Of a stretch of 59,242 nucleotides of DNA, positions 37,370 to 47,880 are shown one piece after another. Each line of letters opens with the position of its first letter. The first letter of the stretch is position 1. This DNA is from Blastopirellula sp. (GTDB taxonomy: Bacteria > Planctomycetota > Planctomycetia > Pirellulales > Pirellulaceae): contig NVWB01000017.1 in the NCBI GenBank assembly GCA_002733575.1, positions 1 to 59,242 of the forward strand, written 5' to 3'. Both the position numbers and the translations under genes were made by a program. The notes beneath the pieces were generated by a model that made no database searches, was not told the origin of the DNA, and worked only from the letters and a program-made list of their open reading frames with translations.

Positions 37370-37873
37370 ATGAAGAAGTTACAACTGAAGCTCGCTCCCC
37401 TGATGATTCTCGGGACGCTCGCATTTGTCATCGGCTGCGGTGAATCACAACCGGCACCGAATCCTGCATCGCCAATCCCAAACCAAGATACCGAAGAAGT
37501 TGTACCACACGCAGGCCATGGATCTGGTCCACACGATGGAACAGTCGCTGACTGGGGTGGTGGTAAGTATCACGTCGAATTCACGGTAGATCACGATAAA
37601 CAGGAAGGCACGGTTTACATTCTCGGAGACGACGAAAAAACTCCCTCTCCTATCAAAGCCGCCGAGATCCAACTAAGTATCACAGATCCCGTGATGCAAG
37701 TCTCGCTAAAGGCCGCACCACAAGAAGGTGATCCCGAAGGCACCGCCTCGCGTTTTGTTGGTAACCATGAAAGCTTGGGCGTAGTGCAGGAATATGCAGG
37801 CACGATTTCAGGTGTGATCGATGACACACCGTATGCTGGTGATTTCAAAGAAGAACCACATCTGGAAAACTGA
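37370..37873 (+). CDS. Lipoprotein, probable efflux-island accessory
   Basis: A 167-residue protein starting at the ATG at 37370, which has AAGGAG upstream; the upstream in-frame ATGs at 37319 and 37331 lack a ribosome-binding site and would mask the signal. The lipobox is LAFVIGCGE. Next comes a flexible Pro-rich linker, then HAGHGSGPHDGTVADWGGGK and a beta-rich domain (YHVEFTVDHDKQEGTVYIL) of about 110 residues. The HGSGPHDG opening followed by a small beta domain is common in planctomycete lipoproteins near metal efflux genes as far as I recall. The function is not known. It ends the island; a strong hairpin follows. Confidence 0.75.
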   Translation: MKKLQLKLAPLMILGTLAFVIGCGESQPAPNPASPIPNQDTEEVVPHAGHGSGPHDGTVADWGGGKYHVEFTVDHDKQEGTVYILGDDEKTPSPIKAAEIQLSITDPVMQVSLKAAPQEGDPEGTASRFVGNHESLGVVQEYAGTISGVIDDTPYAGDFKEEPHLEN

Positions 37874-37926
37874 TCCGGGAATACGTTGCTTATTCCATTA
37901 ACTACTTTGAAATAGGCTCAATTATC

Positions 37927-37970
37927 TCGTCCACGTTCGCTGACCCACTAATTGGTCAGCGAACGGACGA
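37927..37970. terminator. Strong hairpin, bidirectional terminator between convergent genes
   Basis: A perfect 12-bp stem CGTTCGCTGACC/GGTCAGCGAACG around loop CACTAATT, extended by TCGTCC/GGACGA past a single bulged base. It lies between the lipoprotein stop and the stop of the giant minus-strand gene, so it can serve both. Confidence 0.75.
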
Positions 37971-37992
37971 TTTCAGTGAGGAAATGCTACTC

Positions 37993-40900
37993 TTAAAGTC
38001 CCCACAGAGAGAACAAATCGTCGACCAGAAATTCCTGGTCATTTCTTGAGAGCAATAAGCTCGTATCATTATCATCGATAGTCGCCAACTCTAATAGTTG
38101 ATCATTAAAATCGAGTGGTTCGTAGCTGGCCGACCACATGGCATCCAGTTCGACTACGGTTGCCAGCGGTTCAGGATTAGCATCTCCCTCTTTTACGTTG
38201 AAAACGGGCTCTGGTTCAAGTAGTGGGGGAGTTTCAAAGGCTTGACTCTGAAAGTCAACTTGGGCCTGAAGGAAACTTGAATCGCGTTCTACTACAACTT
38301 CTAGCAAAGACTGACCTACAAGATCTAAGGCGAAATTTTCTTCTATGATATAATTAGCATCGATTAAAAAGTTAATCGCCTCACGGTCCAGTGGTTCCGT
38401 GATTGCAAAATGAATTGTGTTCCCTGCTTCTTGGGAATAACCAAAGTGATTTACCAAGCGAGAAAGATCAGGCAATCCGACACTTCCACTTTGATCAAAG
38501 TCTGATCGATACGCAGTAGGATCATTTGTGGTTGAATGCCCAAACGAATTTACCAATATTGATAAGTCGGACAAGTCGACCCTATTGTTGTCGTTAATAT
38601 CGTACCGAACAGCTTGAATGATTGTTGGGATGTCAGCGGAGTTGGCACCCCAAAGTGGAACCGTGAATTGCTCCAATTCAATCTCAGCGTTAGACATTAT
38701 CGGGAGTGAAGCGTTTGACTCTTCTGGGAACGTATTTTCAACATTGGAAACGATGTTGGAATTTGCCGGAATTCGAGCAATTAAGATCGATTGACCCTTG
38801 CCGATATTCGGAGAGTTGCCGTCAAGGCTTGCTGAGACAATTATTTGTCCAGGCAATGTGCTGATGACTAAATTATCAATGCCACCCCCGGCGTCCCGAT
38901 TTATCAGATCGAGATCAATCATCGAGTCGTCGTAGTCGAGAGTGAATTCAACGCTCGTCAAACGCTGCACAACATTGGCAGGTACTTTGGCATAAACCTC
39001 GATATAATAATCTTGCCATTCATGAACTTGAACCATGCTGGCTGGTACGGCTGCAACACTCCCATCGGGCATAGTTTCCGTTGGTGTTAGCACTAATGCC
39101 ATGTCAAATATCGCAGGGTCATAAAATTGATAATTTGCCAGTGATGCCAGCTCGCTAGCCGTTAAATAGTCGCCTGCATGTTCGGCAAAACCGCCCGGCC
39201 CTAACAGTGCTTGAACATCCTCTTGGATGGCAGCTTGCGAATAGTCAATTACGTTTAATACGCCTAAGCGAATCGTTTCATTCGCAGGGACGACGATGTC
39301 GTATTCCCAGACTAGCTCATCATTGACAAGTGATATGCTGGTCGGTGTTATGCCAAGTGGACCATGCAGCATGTGAATAACAGCCGGAGCACCCGCATTG
39401 TCAGCGTCATCGGTTGCAATCCACATATCAGTTGGTTCGATGATCAGATCTCCATCTGACGTGGCAATGACGCTGGAACCTTGTGCAAGCTGAGATGAGT
39501 AAGCAACAGGAACGGCAATCGGGCTGCTCGTGGTATTGGTAAACGAATCAATCGTGCGTGCAAAATTTTCGTCTCCAACATTGGGAACGCTCACTTCTCT
39601 TTGAACATCAAGCCCCATCTGAGAAACTATCGATGTTGTGACTGTTCTTCCACTGTCAGCAAGGCTGTAAGCTTCAGGAAATCGGAGATAGATTGAATCT
39701 AGTCTGAGGCGGTTAAGAGAAGCAAACTGATTAAGAATCTGGCCAGCACCCATCCCCGCATATCTAACATCAAGTAGATATCCATCAAGAGTTGATAGTG
39801 TGTGAATTGGATTAGAGAGCATCAGCACCATATCATCGCCATCGCCACCGAGATAGCTAACAGTCGCATCGATCGGGTGGCCTAGGATATCGCTATAAAC
39901 CGTTCCTTCAGGAACCGGAATGATGGAAGTTCCACCAGTGCGAGAAATAACCGTGAGTGTTTCTCCCCCGAACAAATTTAATCCACCCTGAAAACGAAGC
40001 TCGGATAGTGTGCTTAGGTCCACCTTTCCGGTTGCTATAATCTGATCGTTTCCATCATCAATTCCGGGATAATCGGTTGCTCGGATATCGAATATGATAC
40101 TGCTACCAGGTGCTATTATTAGATCACCGATCACCTCTAATGTCCCAATTTCAAGATTCCCCCCAGGGGAGATAATCCCATCAAGCGTAACCGTATCGCC
40201 CTGATGCACAATTATATCGGTGTGTAGACCATCCTTGATTTCTCCACCGCTGATTGTGACGGAGTCATTGAAAATTACCGTTTCGATCTGGATATGGCTT
40301 GCATCAAACGCGGCGTCCCCGATAGAGATGGAACTAAAGCCATTTACTAGATTTTTAATTTCAGAATCATCCAGGTTGAAGCTACCCGCTCCGCCACCCA
40401 GCCCAATGGATGTGTTGGGTTTGCTCTGCTTTAGAGTCAGTGTGCCTGTGCCTGAAATGTTGCTCCAGAGATTAATGTCACTCGCAGTGATATCTATATT
40501 CCCTGATCCTGCATAGACTGCGGCATTCTCGTGTACTGTTTCAAGTTGATTGTAGAGATAAGCGGCCCCTGATTTCAGTCCATTTGTTGTGTTGCCATAA
40601 GCGCCCACAATAACCGTTCCAGCGTCAATGGCAATCGCTCGACTAAAATACAAACTTGGTGAAGAATCGGATGCGAGAATCTTTTGCTGCTCGCTCCATG
40701 TGCCATTCTCACTTTCAAAAATATATGCTGACCCAGCATTCTGATCGCCATTTTGAGTTGAAAAACCAGTCCCTACAACGATAGTTTCGCCATCAATATC
40801 GACACTCAATCCGAAGTGAAAAGCATTATCACTTGCTGTAAGTATTTGTTGTTGACTCCATGTGCCTGCTTCACGTGTAAATATGTAGGCCGTGTGTTCA

Positions 40901-43900
40901 AGATGAGCGCCTAGTACAATGGTATCATTGTCAATGGCTAAGAATTCACCGAAATGTACGTTGTCTTCTGGGTTCAAGGCGATTAATTTTTGAGATTGAT
41001 TCCATACGCCATTTTGTTCATTAAAAACATACGCCGAACCAGCACGATCAATATTGTTGTGGTCATCAAATCTTGCACCTATGACCACCGTTGTATTGCT
41101 AATAGCGACAGAAGTACCGAACTCATCCCCATCGATTCCATCTACTGATTGAAGAATTTGTTTCTCTACCCAGACTCCGTTTTCTTGTTTGTAGATGTAG
41201 GCCGATCCAGCAAAACCAGAATCAGGTACACCGATTACGGCATATTCGCCATCAAGAGCTACTGTATCACCAAACCGTCCGTATTGAATTGGGTTATCGG
41301 CCGTAATAATTTGCTGTTCAGACCAGACTCCGTTGGATCGAGTAAAGACATAAACGGCACCAATATCTGTATAATTTTCATCATCGTAACCACGAGCTCC
41401 AATCAGTGCGGTGTCTCCATCTAAAGCCATGGAGAGGGAAAATACATCATTTCGTGATCCATCTGATCCTAAAAGTTCTTGCTGAAAGACCCATTGATTA
41501 CCAATTTTGTCAAACACATAAACAGAGCCTTGTCCGCCATCGACATACGTTCCGACGAAGGCCGTGTCACCACTTATGGCTACTTCCTGCCCAAAGAAAT
41601 CATCTGCCTCACCGTCGGATACTAACAGTTTCTGCTGTTCGACATAGTCACCTAAAACGCTCTTGGTAAGTGTAAATAGACCGCTGCCATTTTGGTCACT
41701 ATCGGCAATTGCTTCGAAGTTTCCTCCGAGTGTTATTAACTCAGCATGTAAGGTAATGTCTTCTGCCGCGATCAATGTAACATCGCCTCCGCCAGAGTTG
41801 ACTTTTCGGTTCAACACGATTGAATCGTTACTGATGATGTTCAAGTTCATCGCAGTTTGAGAAAAATCGATTGGGGAACCAATGGTGACCGTTCCGGTTT
41901 GTGAATCTCCGAGAGTGATCGTGTTAAAACTTGATGAGATCAATTGAAATTCAGCCGCATGTAAATAGAGTGTACTCGCTGAATTTCCAACTCCCATCGA
42001 AGTGCCAGCAGTAACAGGGGAAATTGTTAAGTTGCCAGTTGATTTCAGAGTTAGTCCTCCCTGAAAATCAATCGTATCTGCTTGCAATCTAATAGGGCCC
42101 TGTGCGGATGCTCCGCCAATGACACTACTTGCCCCTGCGATTAAAGCTGAAGTATTTCCATGCCCTTGTGCGATCAAGTCAATTGAGCCTCTGCCTTTGG
42201 AGAGAACCTGCCCACTCAAGTTGATTCCATTCGAAGTTCCACTGCTTGTTGTACCATCCAGTTTGATAGAGCCAGAAGTCGATTGAACAACGGAATTGGT
42301 GGTGAAATTGATCCCATGATTGGAATTCGATGTTCCGTTGCCTCCAGTTCCTTTAATTGAAATGTCCCCATCAACCGTGGTTACATCGGTAGTTGTTCCA
42401 TAGATGTAAACTCCATAATTTTCCTCTGAACCAGCTCCGCCAATTCCTTCAATATGAATATTGGCTGCATTCAAACCAGTGCCTGTTGATGAGATCGTGT
42501 CAATATTAAAGAGTGTCACACCGCTCACTAGATAACCTGGAGCTATTCCACCTGTTCCATTGATATCGATGTCGCCATCAACACTCGTCAGTTTTGTCGC
42601 TGTTCCATCCATATAGACGCCATGCGTTTGATAAGTTCCTGAACCTCCAATACCCGAGAGAGTAATTTTCGCTGCATTCGGGCCAGTTCCGCTTGAAGCA
42701 ATAGGGCCAGTCCCTTTCATCACGATTCCGATATTGGCTTCGGCAGTCCCGCTGCCTCCTTGCCCGATTATTGAAATATCACCATCAACGCTAATCACAC
42801 TGCTGGTTGAGCCTAAGATATTGACGCCTTGATTCCAGCGAGATCCCTTGCCTCCGGTTCCTTTCAAAAGAATCGTTCCAGCGTTTGGTCCTGTTCCAGT
42901 AGACTGAATCAAACCAATGTTATTAATACCAACACCTAGATTGCTATTTTCAGTTCCGGTACCACCAAATCCTTCAAGGAGGATGTCCCCATCAATCGTG
43001 GTCAAAGTGGTTGGACCACCGTTGAGAGAAACACCAGGGTTGTCTGATGTACCAGTACCCCCAAATCCTTTCAGAGTAATGTTAGCCGCCAACTCCCCTG
43101 TGCCTAGTGATTGAATTGAGCCGATAGGATTTATGAAAATACCTCGATTGCCTGAAGATGAGCCAACGCCCCCTGTTCCCTCAAGGTAGATATCGCCATC
43201 GATGCTGGTGAGATTCATTGAATCCGCGGTGATTAAAATGCCTCGATTGTCAGAAGTACCGGCACCCCCGGCTCCGATAATCGAAATTTTTGCCGCATGT
43301 TCCCCGCTGCCCGTTGATGTAATTTCTTGGATGCCGTTGAGATGAATTCCAGTATTCTTTTCACCGGTTCCGTCTGCTGCTGTGCCTGTGATCGTGATGT
43401 CTCCATCAACGCTGGTCACTCTGGTTTGGGCACCTAGCAGATAAACCCCTAAATTTCTATTGACGCCTGCTCCACCTGTTCCAGTGATCGTGATTTCCCC
43501 GGCGTTCTCACCTGTTGCAGTCGAAACAACTGACGTTCCGGCATCGAGCATCACACCGTAGTGGTAACCTGAATCATAGATTCCTCCTTTGCCATCCATG
43601 ACAATGTCGCCCTGGCCAGTCGTGGTAAAGCTTGAAGCAATGGCCCTCACACCTGCAAAATGCCCATCAATTCCTGCTTGATTGGCTATCAGTTGAATTC
43701 CACCATCGACCGTAGACAAACTAGCACCCAAGGTGAATTCGATATTTCGAGAAGCGGTCAATTCAATCGATCCAATTCCCGTTGTAAATATACCGGTATT
43801 ATCATTGGGTGTAAGAATCGTGCGTGCTTCAACGACCAAAGAATGATCTTTTGCAAAAGAGAGCATGCTATTTAGATTGACAGTTCCTCGAACAGCACCC

Positions 43901-46900
43901 CCATGAATGTTAACAGTCGCTGGATAGTTGTTTGCGAGTGAATTGACATCAACAATGTTAGCCCCCATTTCCCGAACATTGATTGTCAATGTGTCTGTTG
44001 GGTTTATAAAAGTAACCTGCTCGGCCATATCTGAATCAATCAGGGTTTGGCCACTGCCAGCATCGCTAATGGTGATGGTTGATGATGTATTCGTATAGTT
44101 CAGCGTGACATTGGCAGCCTGGATGTTGGAAGTGATTGGCTCCAACCCTGTGTAAGTTATGGTTGGGTTGCCAGAGAGGTCAATCGACCCCGAAGATTCA
44201 TCAACGAAATTGTAAACGGTATCCAAGAAGTAGCTACCGGATAAAATCAGTTGATCCCCAGGATCAGATGACGTATTGCTGCCACCATTGAAGATGATCT
44301 CATGATTGAAATTTCCTGTTGAATAATCAATTGTCAGTGTATCGTCACCACCTCCAGCATTAAGGATAATATCGCCGGTGAAGCTTGGGTTATTCGACAA
44401 ATCAATTTGAATTGAATCTGTCTCACTGCCAGTTCCGACGACGGATTCATCCAGCAGCATCCTTGAATTCTCTAAAGAGATCGATAGAACATCGTTTTCC
44501 ATAGAGAACAAATATTGATCCTCTTCATCTTCAAAGTCGTCAATGACTAGGTTACCGTTCTCATCAATTGAAACCGTTGAGCTAATCGAATCAATGTCTG
44601 ACACATAGATATCATAATTTGAGAGAGTATCGACTCCAGTTACTAAATTGGTTGCGGCACTTTGATAAACAACCTTGGTGCCATCCCCACTGATATTTGG
44701 ATTATAGGATTTTAAGTTTGCATACTCCTGAGCATTATTGAGATTGACGACTGTCTTTGTGCTAGTGAACGTATCGTAAACAATAATATCAGGAATTAAT
44801 TGACCACTACTTGGACTATAGCGTTCAGAATTTCCAGCTGCAACAAATCTTCCATCGTCACTGACAGAATAAAATCGTTGGAGAGTGCCATTGCCCAATG
44901 AGTTTGGCTTATTGCCAATTCTATTCAGTTCATTAGTTTGTAGATTTATTTGATAAAGTGATGCTTCACTCTCGGTAGGATTCTCAATTAGGTCATTTCC
45001 ATCATTTAAGAAATACAGATAATTACTATCTGCCGAAATGACTGGGTTAAATGAGTTATAACTAGATTGATTTCCAGAAGCACTTTTGCTGATCAATGAT
45101 GTTTCTTGTGTTTCTAAATTTCTCAGATATATATCGGAATTTCCATTTTGATCTGAACTTAGAATATTATCTGTTCCACTTGAAAATACGACGAACTTAC
45201 CATCACCACTAATCGAAGGGTCGCTAGGATAGGTCAAACCAGCATCCAGTCCATTTTCGCCAACAGTAATCATCTGAAAAGTATCTGTGGCAATGTTGTA
45301 TATATAAAGATCGCTATCGAAGCCGTTATCAATATCAAGAATTGTTTCCGATGTTGTGAAGACTACACTCGTTCCATCCTTGCTTATCCTAATATCTCTG
45401 CAATCGTATCGAGCACTTTTAGTTCCTGAGTAATGACGACTTGCTAAAATAGTAGTTTTTAAGAGAGCATCGTAAACATAAACATTATATGCGCCTGTAG
45501 ATGGCAAGTCATTCAAATTGGTTGCATCGCTCCGGTAGGCAATAAAACGACCGTTGGCACTAATCGAGGGCTCTAAAGAATCTCCATTGCTGATTTCTCC
45601 TAGATTATTTACGCTGATCAGCTCCGTCGTTCCAAGAAGATTGTCGTAGAGAAAGACATCCGCTTTGCCATTGGTATCGAGAGAGAGAAGGTTACTTGCA
45701 TAACTTGAATATGCAATGAACCGTCCGTCTTCACTTGTCACAGCATTAATTGAATCTCCATCTCCTGTAGTCGGTAGTTCAGATGGCCCAGAATTGCTTT
45801 GGTATGATTTAGAAAGCAGGCTTGTGGAACTTGTGGGTCGATCAAATGCAAAAAGATCTGAAGAACCATTTTCGTCACCCTCAACAAGATTCGAAGCATT
45901 GCTAACGAAGACGACAGTGCTTCCATCAGATGAGATAGTCGCAAAGTCACTTCTTTGATTTGGATAATCTCCATTCGAATTCATGCTTATTAGCGATGTT
46001 GTGCTATTAGACAAGTCATGAAGAAAAACTCCAAGTCCAAAGTTATTCGTATTTTCGGTTAAATTTCCAGCGGAGCTCATAAAAGTGACTAGGGTTCCAT
46101 CTGCATTGATTGAAGGCAATGAAGCACCTCTATCTGACGGATCCCCATTATTATTCACCGAAATTAACTTGGTAGTATCTGAGATTATATCTCGATAGAA
46201 GACCCCAGCACCAACAAATTCTTTACTGGTTAAATTTCCTGCCCTGCTTTCAAATACCAGTGAGTTGCCATCAGCTGAAACAGATGTATTGACAGAGTTT
46301 CCAATTGCTTCTACCCCGCCCGTCCCTAGTGAAACTCTAATAATATTTCCATTTGAAATTTGATATCGAAAGAGATCCGTTGATGCGTTTGTGTCATTTC
46401 CTACGAGAAGAGAGGAGTTGCTTTGAAAAAATAGATATTGATTGTTATCCGAAATACTAAAGTTATATTTATAAACTTCATTCTCGTTTTCAGCGAGCTC
46501 TATGCTAATTCTAGAAATACTGTCTTGGGCAACATTATAAAGAAATATATCATCTGAGTTTTCCGTGTCGCCAGGAACTAAATTTGAAGCATAACTATCA
46601 AAGACAATCAAACTTCCATCAGCACTAATCGTTGAATCTATCGAGACACTATTGCCCTCTGTCAGTCCATCGAATGACTTACTTACCAGTTGAGTTGTTC
46701 CAAGTATAAAATCATGAAGAAAGACATTTAACCTTCCTCTAGTAGCAAACGGAGATAGGTTTGTTGCGGAGCTAGTAAAAACAATAAATCGTCCATCATC
46801 ACTGATCGACGGAGCATATGAAACTTTATTAGCTTGTTCTCCAAAACTATTTTTACTTATCAAATGTGTTTGATCATTTTGATGGTCATATAAAAAAACA

Positions 46901-47184
46901 TCGCTAGAATTATTTGTGTCGTTGGCTATCAAGTTGCTTGCTGGGCTCACATACACAACATAACGACCATCATTGCTAACAGAGTTCGCCATGCTCTCGA
47001 CACTTGAATAGGTGCCATCATTCGCACTCACCGACAAGTCAGCACTAAGATCGGCCAATGAAATCAAATCGGTCGCCAACATTCTTCGATCTTCGAGTTG
47101 CTCCAGCCGAGACGAACGAATTCTACGCGTACTTCGTTTAGATCGACGGCGCAATATACCTTGAGAGCGTTTTTTATTATTCAC
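37993..47184 (-). CDS. Giant multi-propeller exoprotein with cohesin-like and dockerin-like ends
   Basis: About 3063 residues if started at the GTG at 47184; a TTG start at 47265 would add 27 residues. An Arg-rich stretch leads to the planctomycete exoprotein motif LEQLEDRRML near residue 27. Residues about 40-880 hold 14 PD40-like repeats (SxDGRxVVFxSxASNL...DVFLYD...LIS), enough for two seven-bladed propellers. About 1195-1640 is a Gly-rich, beta-helix-like region with some six units of about 88 residues centred on VDGDIxIxGTGG. About 1865-2215 has seven FG-GAP-type repeats (FGxSVAIxGDTxVIGA). Later come a cohesin-like domain and a dockerin-like pair of EF-hand loops (DINDNNRVDLSDL and DFDQSGSVGLPDL). 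It is probably an adhesin or surface protein. AT content is higher than in the neighbours. Confidence 0.9.
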   Translation of the reverse strand: MNNKKRSQGILRRRSKRSTRRIRSSRLEQLEDRRMLATDLISLADLSADLSVSANDGTYSSVESMANSVSNDGRYVVYVSPASNLIANDTNNSSDVFLYDHQNDQTHLISKNSFGEQANKVSYAPSISDDGRFIVFTSSATNLSPFATRGRLNVFLHDFILGTTQLVSKSFDGLTEGNSVSIDSTISADGSLIVFDSYASNLVPGDTENSDDIFLYNVAQDSISRISIELAENENEVYKYNFSISDNNQYLFFQSNSSLLVGNDTNASTDLFRYQISNGNIIRVSLGTGGVEAIGNSVNTSVSADGNSLVFESRAGNLTSKEFVGAGVFYRDIISDTTKLISVNNNGDPSDRGASLPSINADGTLVTFMSSAGNLTENTNNFGLGVFLHDLSNSTTSLISMNSNGDYPNQRSDFATISSDGSTVVFVSNASNLVEGDENGSSDLFAFDRPTSSTSLLSKSYQSNSGPSELPTTGDGDSINAVTSEDGRFIAYSSYASNLLSLDTNGKADVFLYDNLLGTTELISVNNLGEISNGDSLEPSISANGRFIAYRSDATNLNDLPSTGAYNVYVYDALLKTTILASRHYSGTKSARYDCRDIRISKDGTSVVFTTSETILDIDNGFDSDLYIYNIATDTFQMITVGENGLDAGLTYPSDPSISGDGKFVVFSSGTDNILSSDQNGNSDIYLRNLETQETSLISKSASGNQSSYNSFNPVISADSNYLYFLNDGNDLIENPTESEASLYQINLQTNELNRIGNKPNSLGNGTLQRFYSVSDDGRFVAAGNSERYSPSSGQLIPDIIVYDTFTSTKTVVNLNNAQEYANLKSYNPNISGDGTKVVYQSAATNLVTGVDTLSNYDIYVSDIDSISSTVSIDENGNLVIDDFEDEEDQYLFSMENDVLSISLENSRMLLDESVVGTGSETDSIQIDLSNNPSFTGDIILNAGGGDDTLTIDYSTGNFNHEIIFNGGSNTSSDPGDQLILSGSYFLDTVYNFVDESSGSIDLSGNPTITYTGLEPITSNIQAANVTLNYTNTSSTITISDAGSGQTLIDSDMAEQVTFINPTDTLTINVREMGANIVDVNSLANNYPATVNIHGGAVRGTVNLNSMLSFAKDHSLVVEARTILTPNDNTGIFTTGIGSIELTASRNIEFTLGASLSTVDGGIQLIANQAGIDGHFAGVRAIASSFTTTGQGDIVMDGKGGIYDSGYHYGVMLDAGTSVVSTATGENAGEITITGTGGAGVNRNLGVYLLGAQTRVTSVDGDITITGTAADGTGEKNTGIHLNGIQEITSTGSGEHAAKISIIGAGGAGTSDNRGILITADSMNLTSIDGDIYLEGTGGVGSSSGNRGIFINPIGSIQSLGTGELAANITLKGFGGTGTSDNPGVSLNGGPTTLTTIDGDILLEGFGGTGTENSNLGVGINNIGLIQSTGTGPNAGTILLKGTGGKGSRWNQGVNILGSTSSVISVDGDISIIGQGGSGTAEANIGIVMKGTGPIASSGTGPNAAKITLSGIGGSGTYQTHGVYMDGTATKLTSVDGDIDINGTGGIAPGYLVSGVTLFNIDTISSTGTGLNAANIHIEGIGGAGSEENYGVYIYGTTTDVTTVDGDISIKGTGGNGTSNSNHGINFTTNSVVQSTSGSIKLDGTTSSGTSNGINLSGQVLSKGRGSIDLIAQGHGNTSALIAGASSVIGGASAQGPIRLQADTIDFQGGLTLKSTGNLTISPVTAGTSMGVGNSASTLYLHAAEFQLISSSFNTITLGDSQTGTVTIGSPIDFSQTAMNLNIISNDSIVLNRKVNSGGGDVTLIAAEDITLHAELITLGGNFEAIADSDQNGSGLFTLTKSVLGDYVEQQKLLVSDGEADDFFGQEVAISGDTAFVGTYVDGGQGSVYVFDKIGNQWVFQQELLGSDGSRNDVFSLSMALDGDTALIGARGYDDENYTDIGAVYVFTRSNGVWSEQQIITADNPIQYGRFGDTVALDGEYAVIGVPDSGFAGSAYIYKQENGVWVEKQILQSVDGIDGDEFGTSVAISNTTVVIGARFDDHNNIDRAGSAYVFNEQNGVWNQSQKLIALNPEDNVHFGEFLAIDNDTIVLGAHLEHTAYIFTREAGTWSQQQILTASDNAFHFGLSVDIDGETIVVGTGFSTQNGDQNAGSAYIFESENGTWSEQQKILASDSSPSLYFSRAIAIDAGTVIVGAYGNTTNGLKSGAAYLYNQLETVHENAAVYAGSGNIDITASDINLWSNISGTGTLTLKQSKPNTSIGLGGGAGSFNLDDSEIKNLVNGFSSISIGDAAFDASHIQIETVIFNDSVTISGGEIKDGLHTDIIVHQGDTVTLDGIISPGGNLEIGTLEVIGDLIIAPGSSIIFDIRATDYPGIDDGNDQIIATGKVDLSTLSELRFQGGLNLFGGETLTVISRTGGTSIIPVPEGTVYSDILGHPIDATVSYLGGDGDDMVLMLSNPIHTLSTLDGYLLDVRYAGMGAGQILNQFASLNRLRLDSIYLRFPEAYSLADSGRTVTTSIVSQMGLDVQREVSVPNVGDENFARTIDSFTNTTSSPIAVPVAYSSQLAQGSSVIATSDGDLIIEPTDMWIATDDADNAGAPAVIHMLHGPLGITPTSISLVNDELVWEYDIVVPANETIRLGVLNVIDYSQAAIQEDVQALLGPGGFAEHAGDYLTASELASLANYQFYDPAIFDMALVLTPTETMPDGSVAAVPASMVQVHEWQDYYIEVYAKVPANVVQRLTSVEFTLDYDDSMIDLDLINRDAGGGIDNLVISTLPGQIIVSASLDGNSPNIGKGQSILIARIPANSNIVSNVENTFPEESNASLPIMSNAEIELEQFTVPLWGANSADIPTIIQAVRYDINDNNRVDLSDLSILVNSFGHSTTNDPTAYRSDFDQSGSVGLPDLSRLVNHFGYSQEAGNTIHFAITEPLDREAINFLIDANYIIEENFALDLVGQSLLEVVVERDSSFLQAQVDFQSQAFETPPLLEPEPVFNVKEGDANPEPLATVVELDAMWSASYEPLDFNDQLLELATIDDNDTSLLLSRNDQEFLVDDLFSLWGL

Positions 47185-47265
47185 GATGGTGTTATTCGAT
47201 GAAGGCAAATAGGAAGAGTGAGATGCAATGAAAATAGTACAAAAGAGTTGTGTTAGTCGGCACAA

Positions 47266-47880
47266 TGTAATGTTCTTATTCTAAATGGAATAAATTGGCA
47301 ATACAATTCCACATTCATCGAATATCAGAAGTAAATCTCTCAATTTTAAGTGCTCTCTTTTTAAGGCATTCCATCACACAGGCTAAGAGAACTAAGGAGT
47401 GTTCTAAATGCAAAAAAAGAGAGTTCCGCGTTTCCATCTTACGAATTGGAATTTCGTAACTCACTTTACAGTCATGATTTACGAAAATATTTACTGCGAG
47501 AAAGACAAGGCATCTGATTGTACAACGTGCTGCCCATCGTTGGCTTCTCTTGTCCAGCCGTGACTACTAAACCCTGTTGATGAAGTGGTCTTGCTCAAGA
47601 AGCGAAGAAGGCCAGTGACTTTCGACCGGACTGGGCGGCTAAAAGTAAAACACTCGGCTATCGAACACCGCAAGAAGTGATAAGAGAGTACCCCCCTGCG
47701 GGCTATAGAATTAAATCCGCCAGTTGGGAAAGTATCAAAAGCCCGATAAATAAAGGGATTCATGGAAACCGGTCTAGGCTCTAATCGACAAGCGTCGACC
47801 CCGACAGCGTGGCTACCCAGAATATGATAACCGCATCGGGACTGATCTTTTTGCAGCAGAACAGCGATGTTGAAAATGCT
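47266..47880. other. Intergenic region with a possible transposase relic
   Basis: No intact gene. On the plus strand, near 47620-47785, one frame reads RPDWAAKSKTLGYRTPQEV and stops soon after, which resembles the C-terminal end of IS3-type transposases. The frame is closed by stops just upstream (near 47580), so this would be a decayed fragment. The opposite-strand 90-residue frame at 47491-47763 has no family features and I regard it as chance. Confidence 0.3.

Noticed and set aside
42280..43620. Regularly spaced repeated DNA that could suggest a CRISPR array or satellite
   Set aside because: The repetition is at protein level within the giant gene (VDGDI...GTGG units of about 88 codons); DNA units are diverged and there are no unique spacers.
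47491..47763. 90-codon minus-strand frame
   Set aside because: No recognisable features; lies over the possible transposase relic on the other strand.
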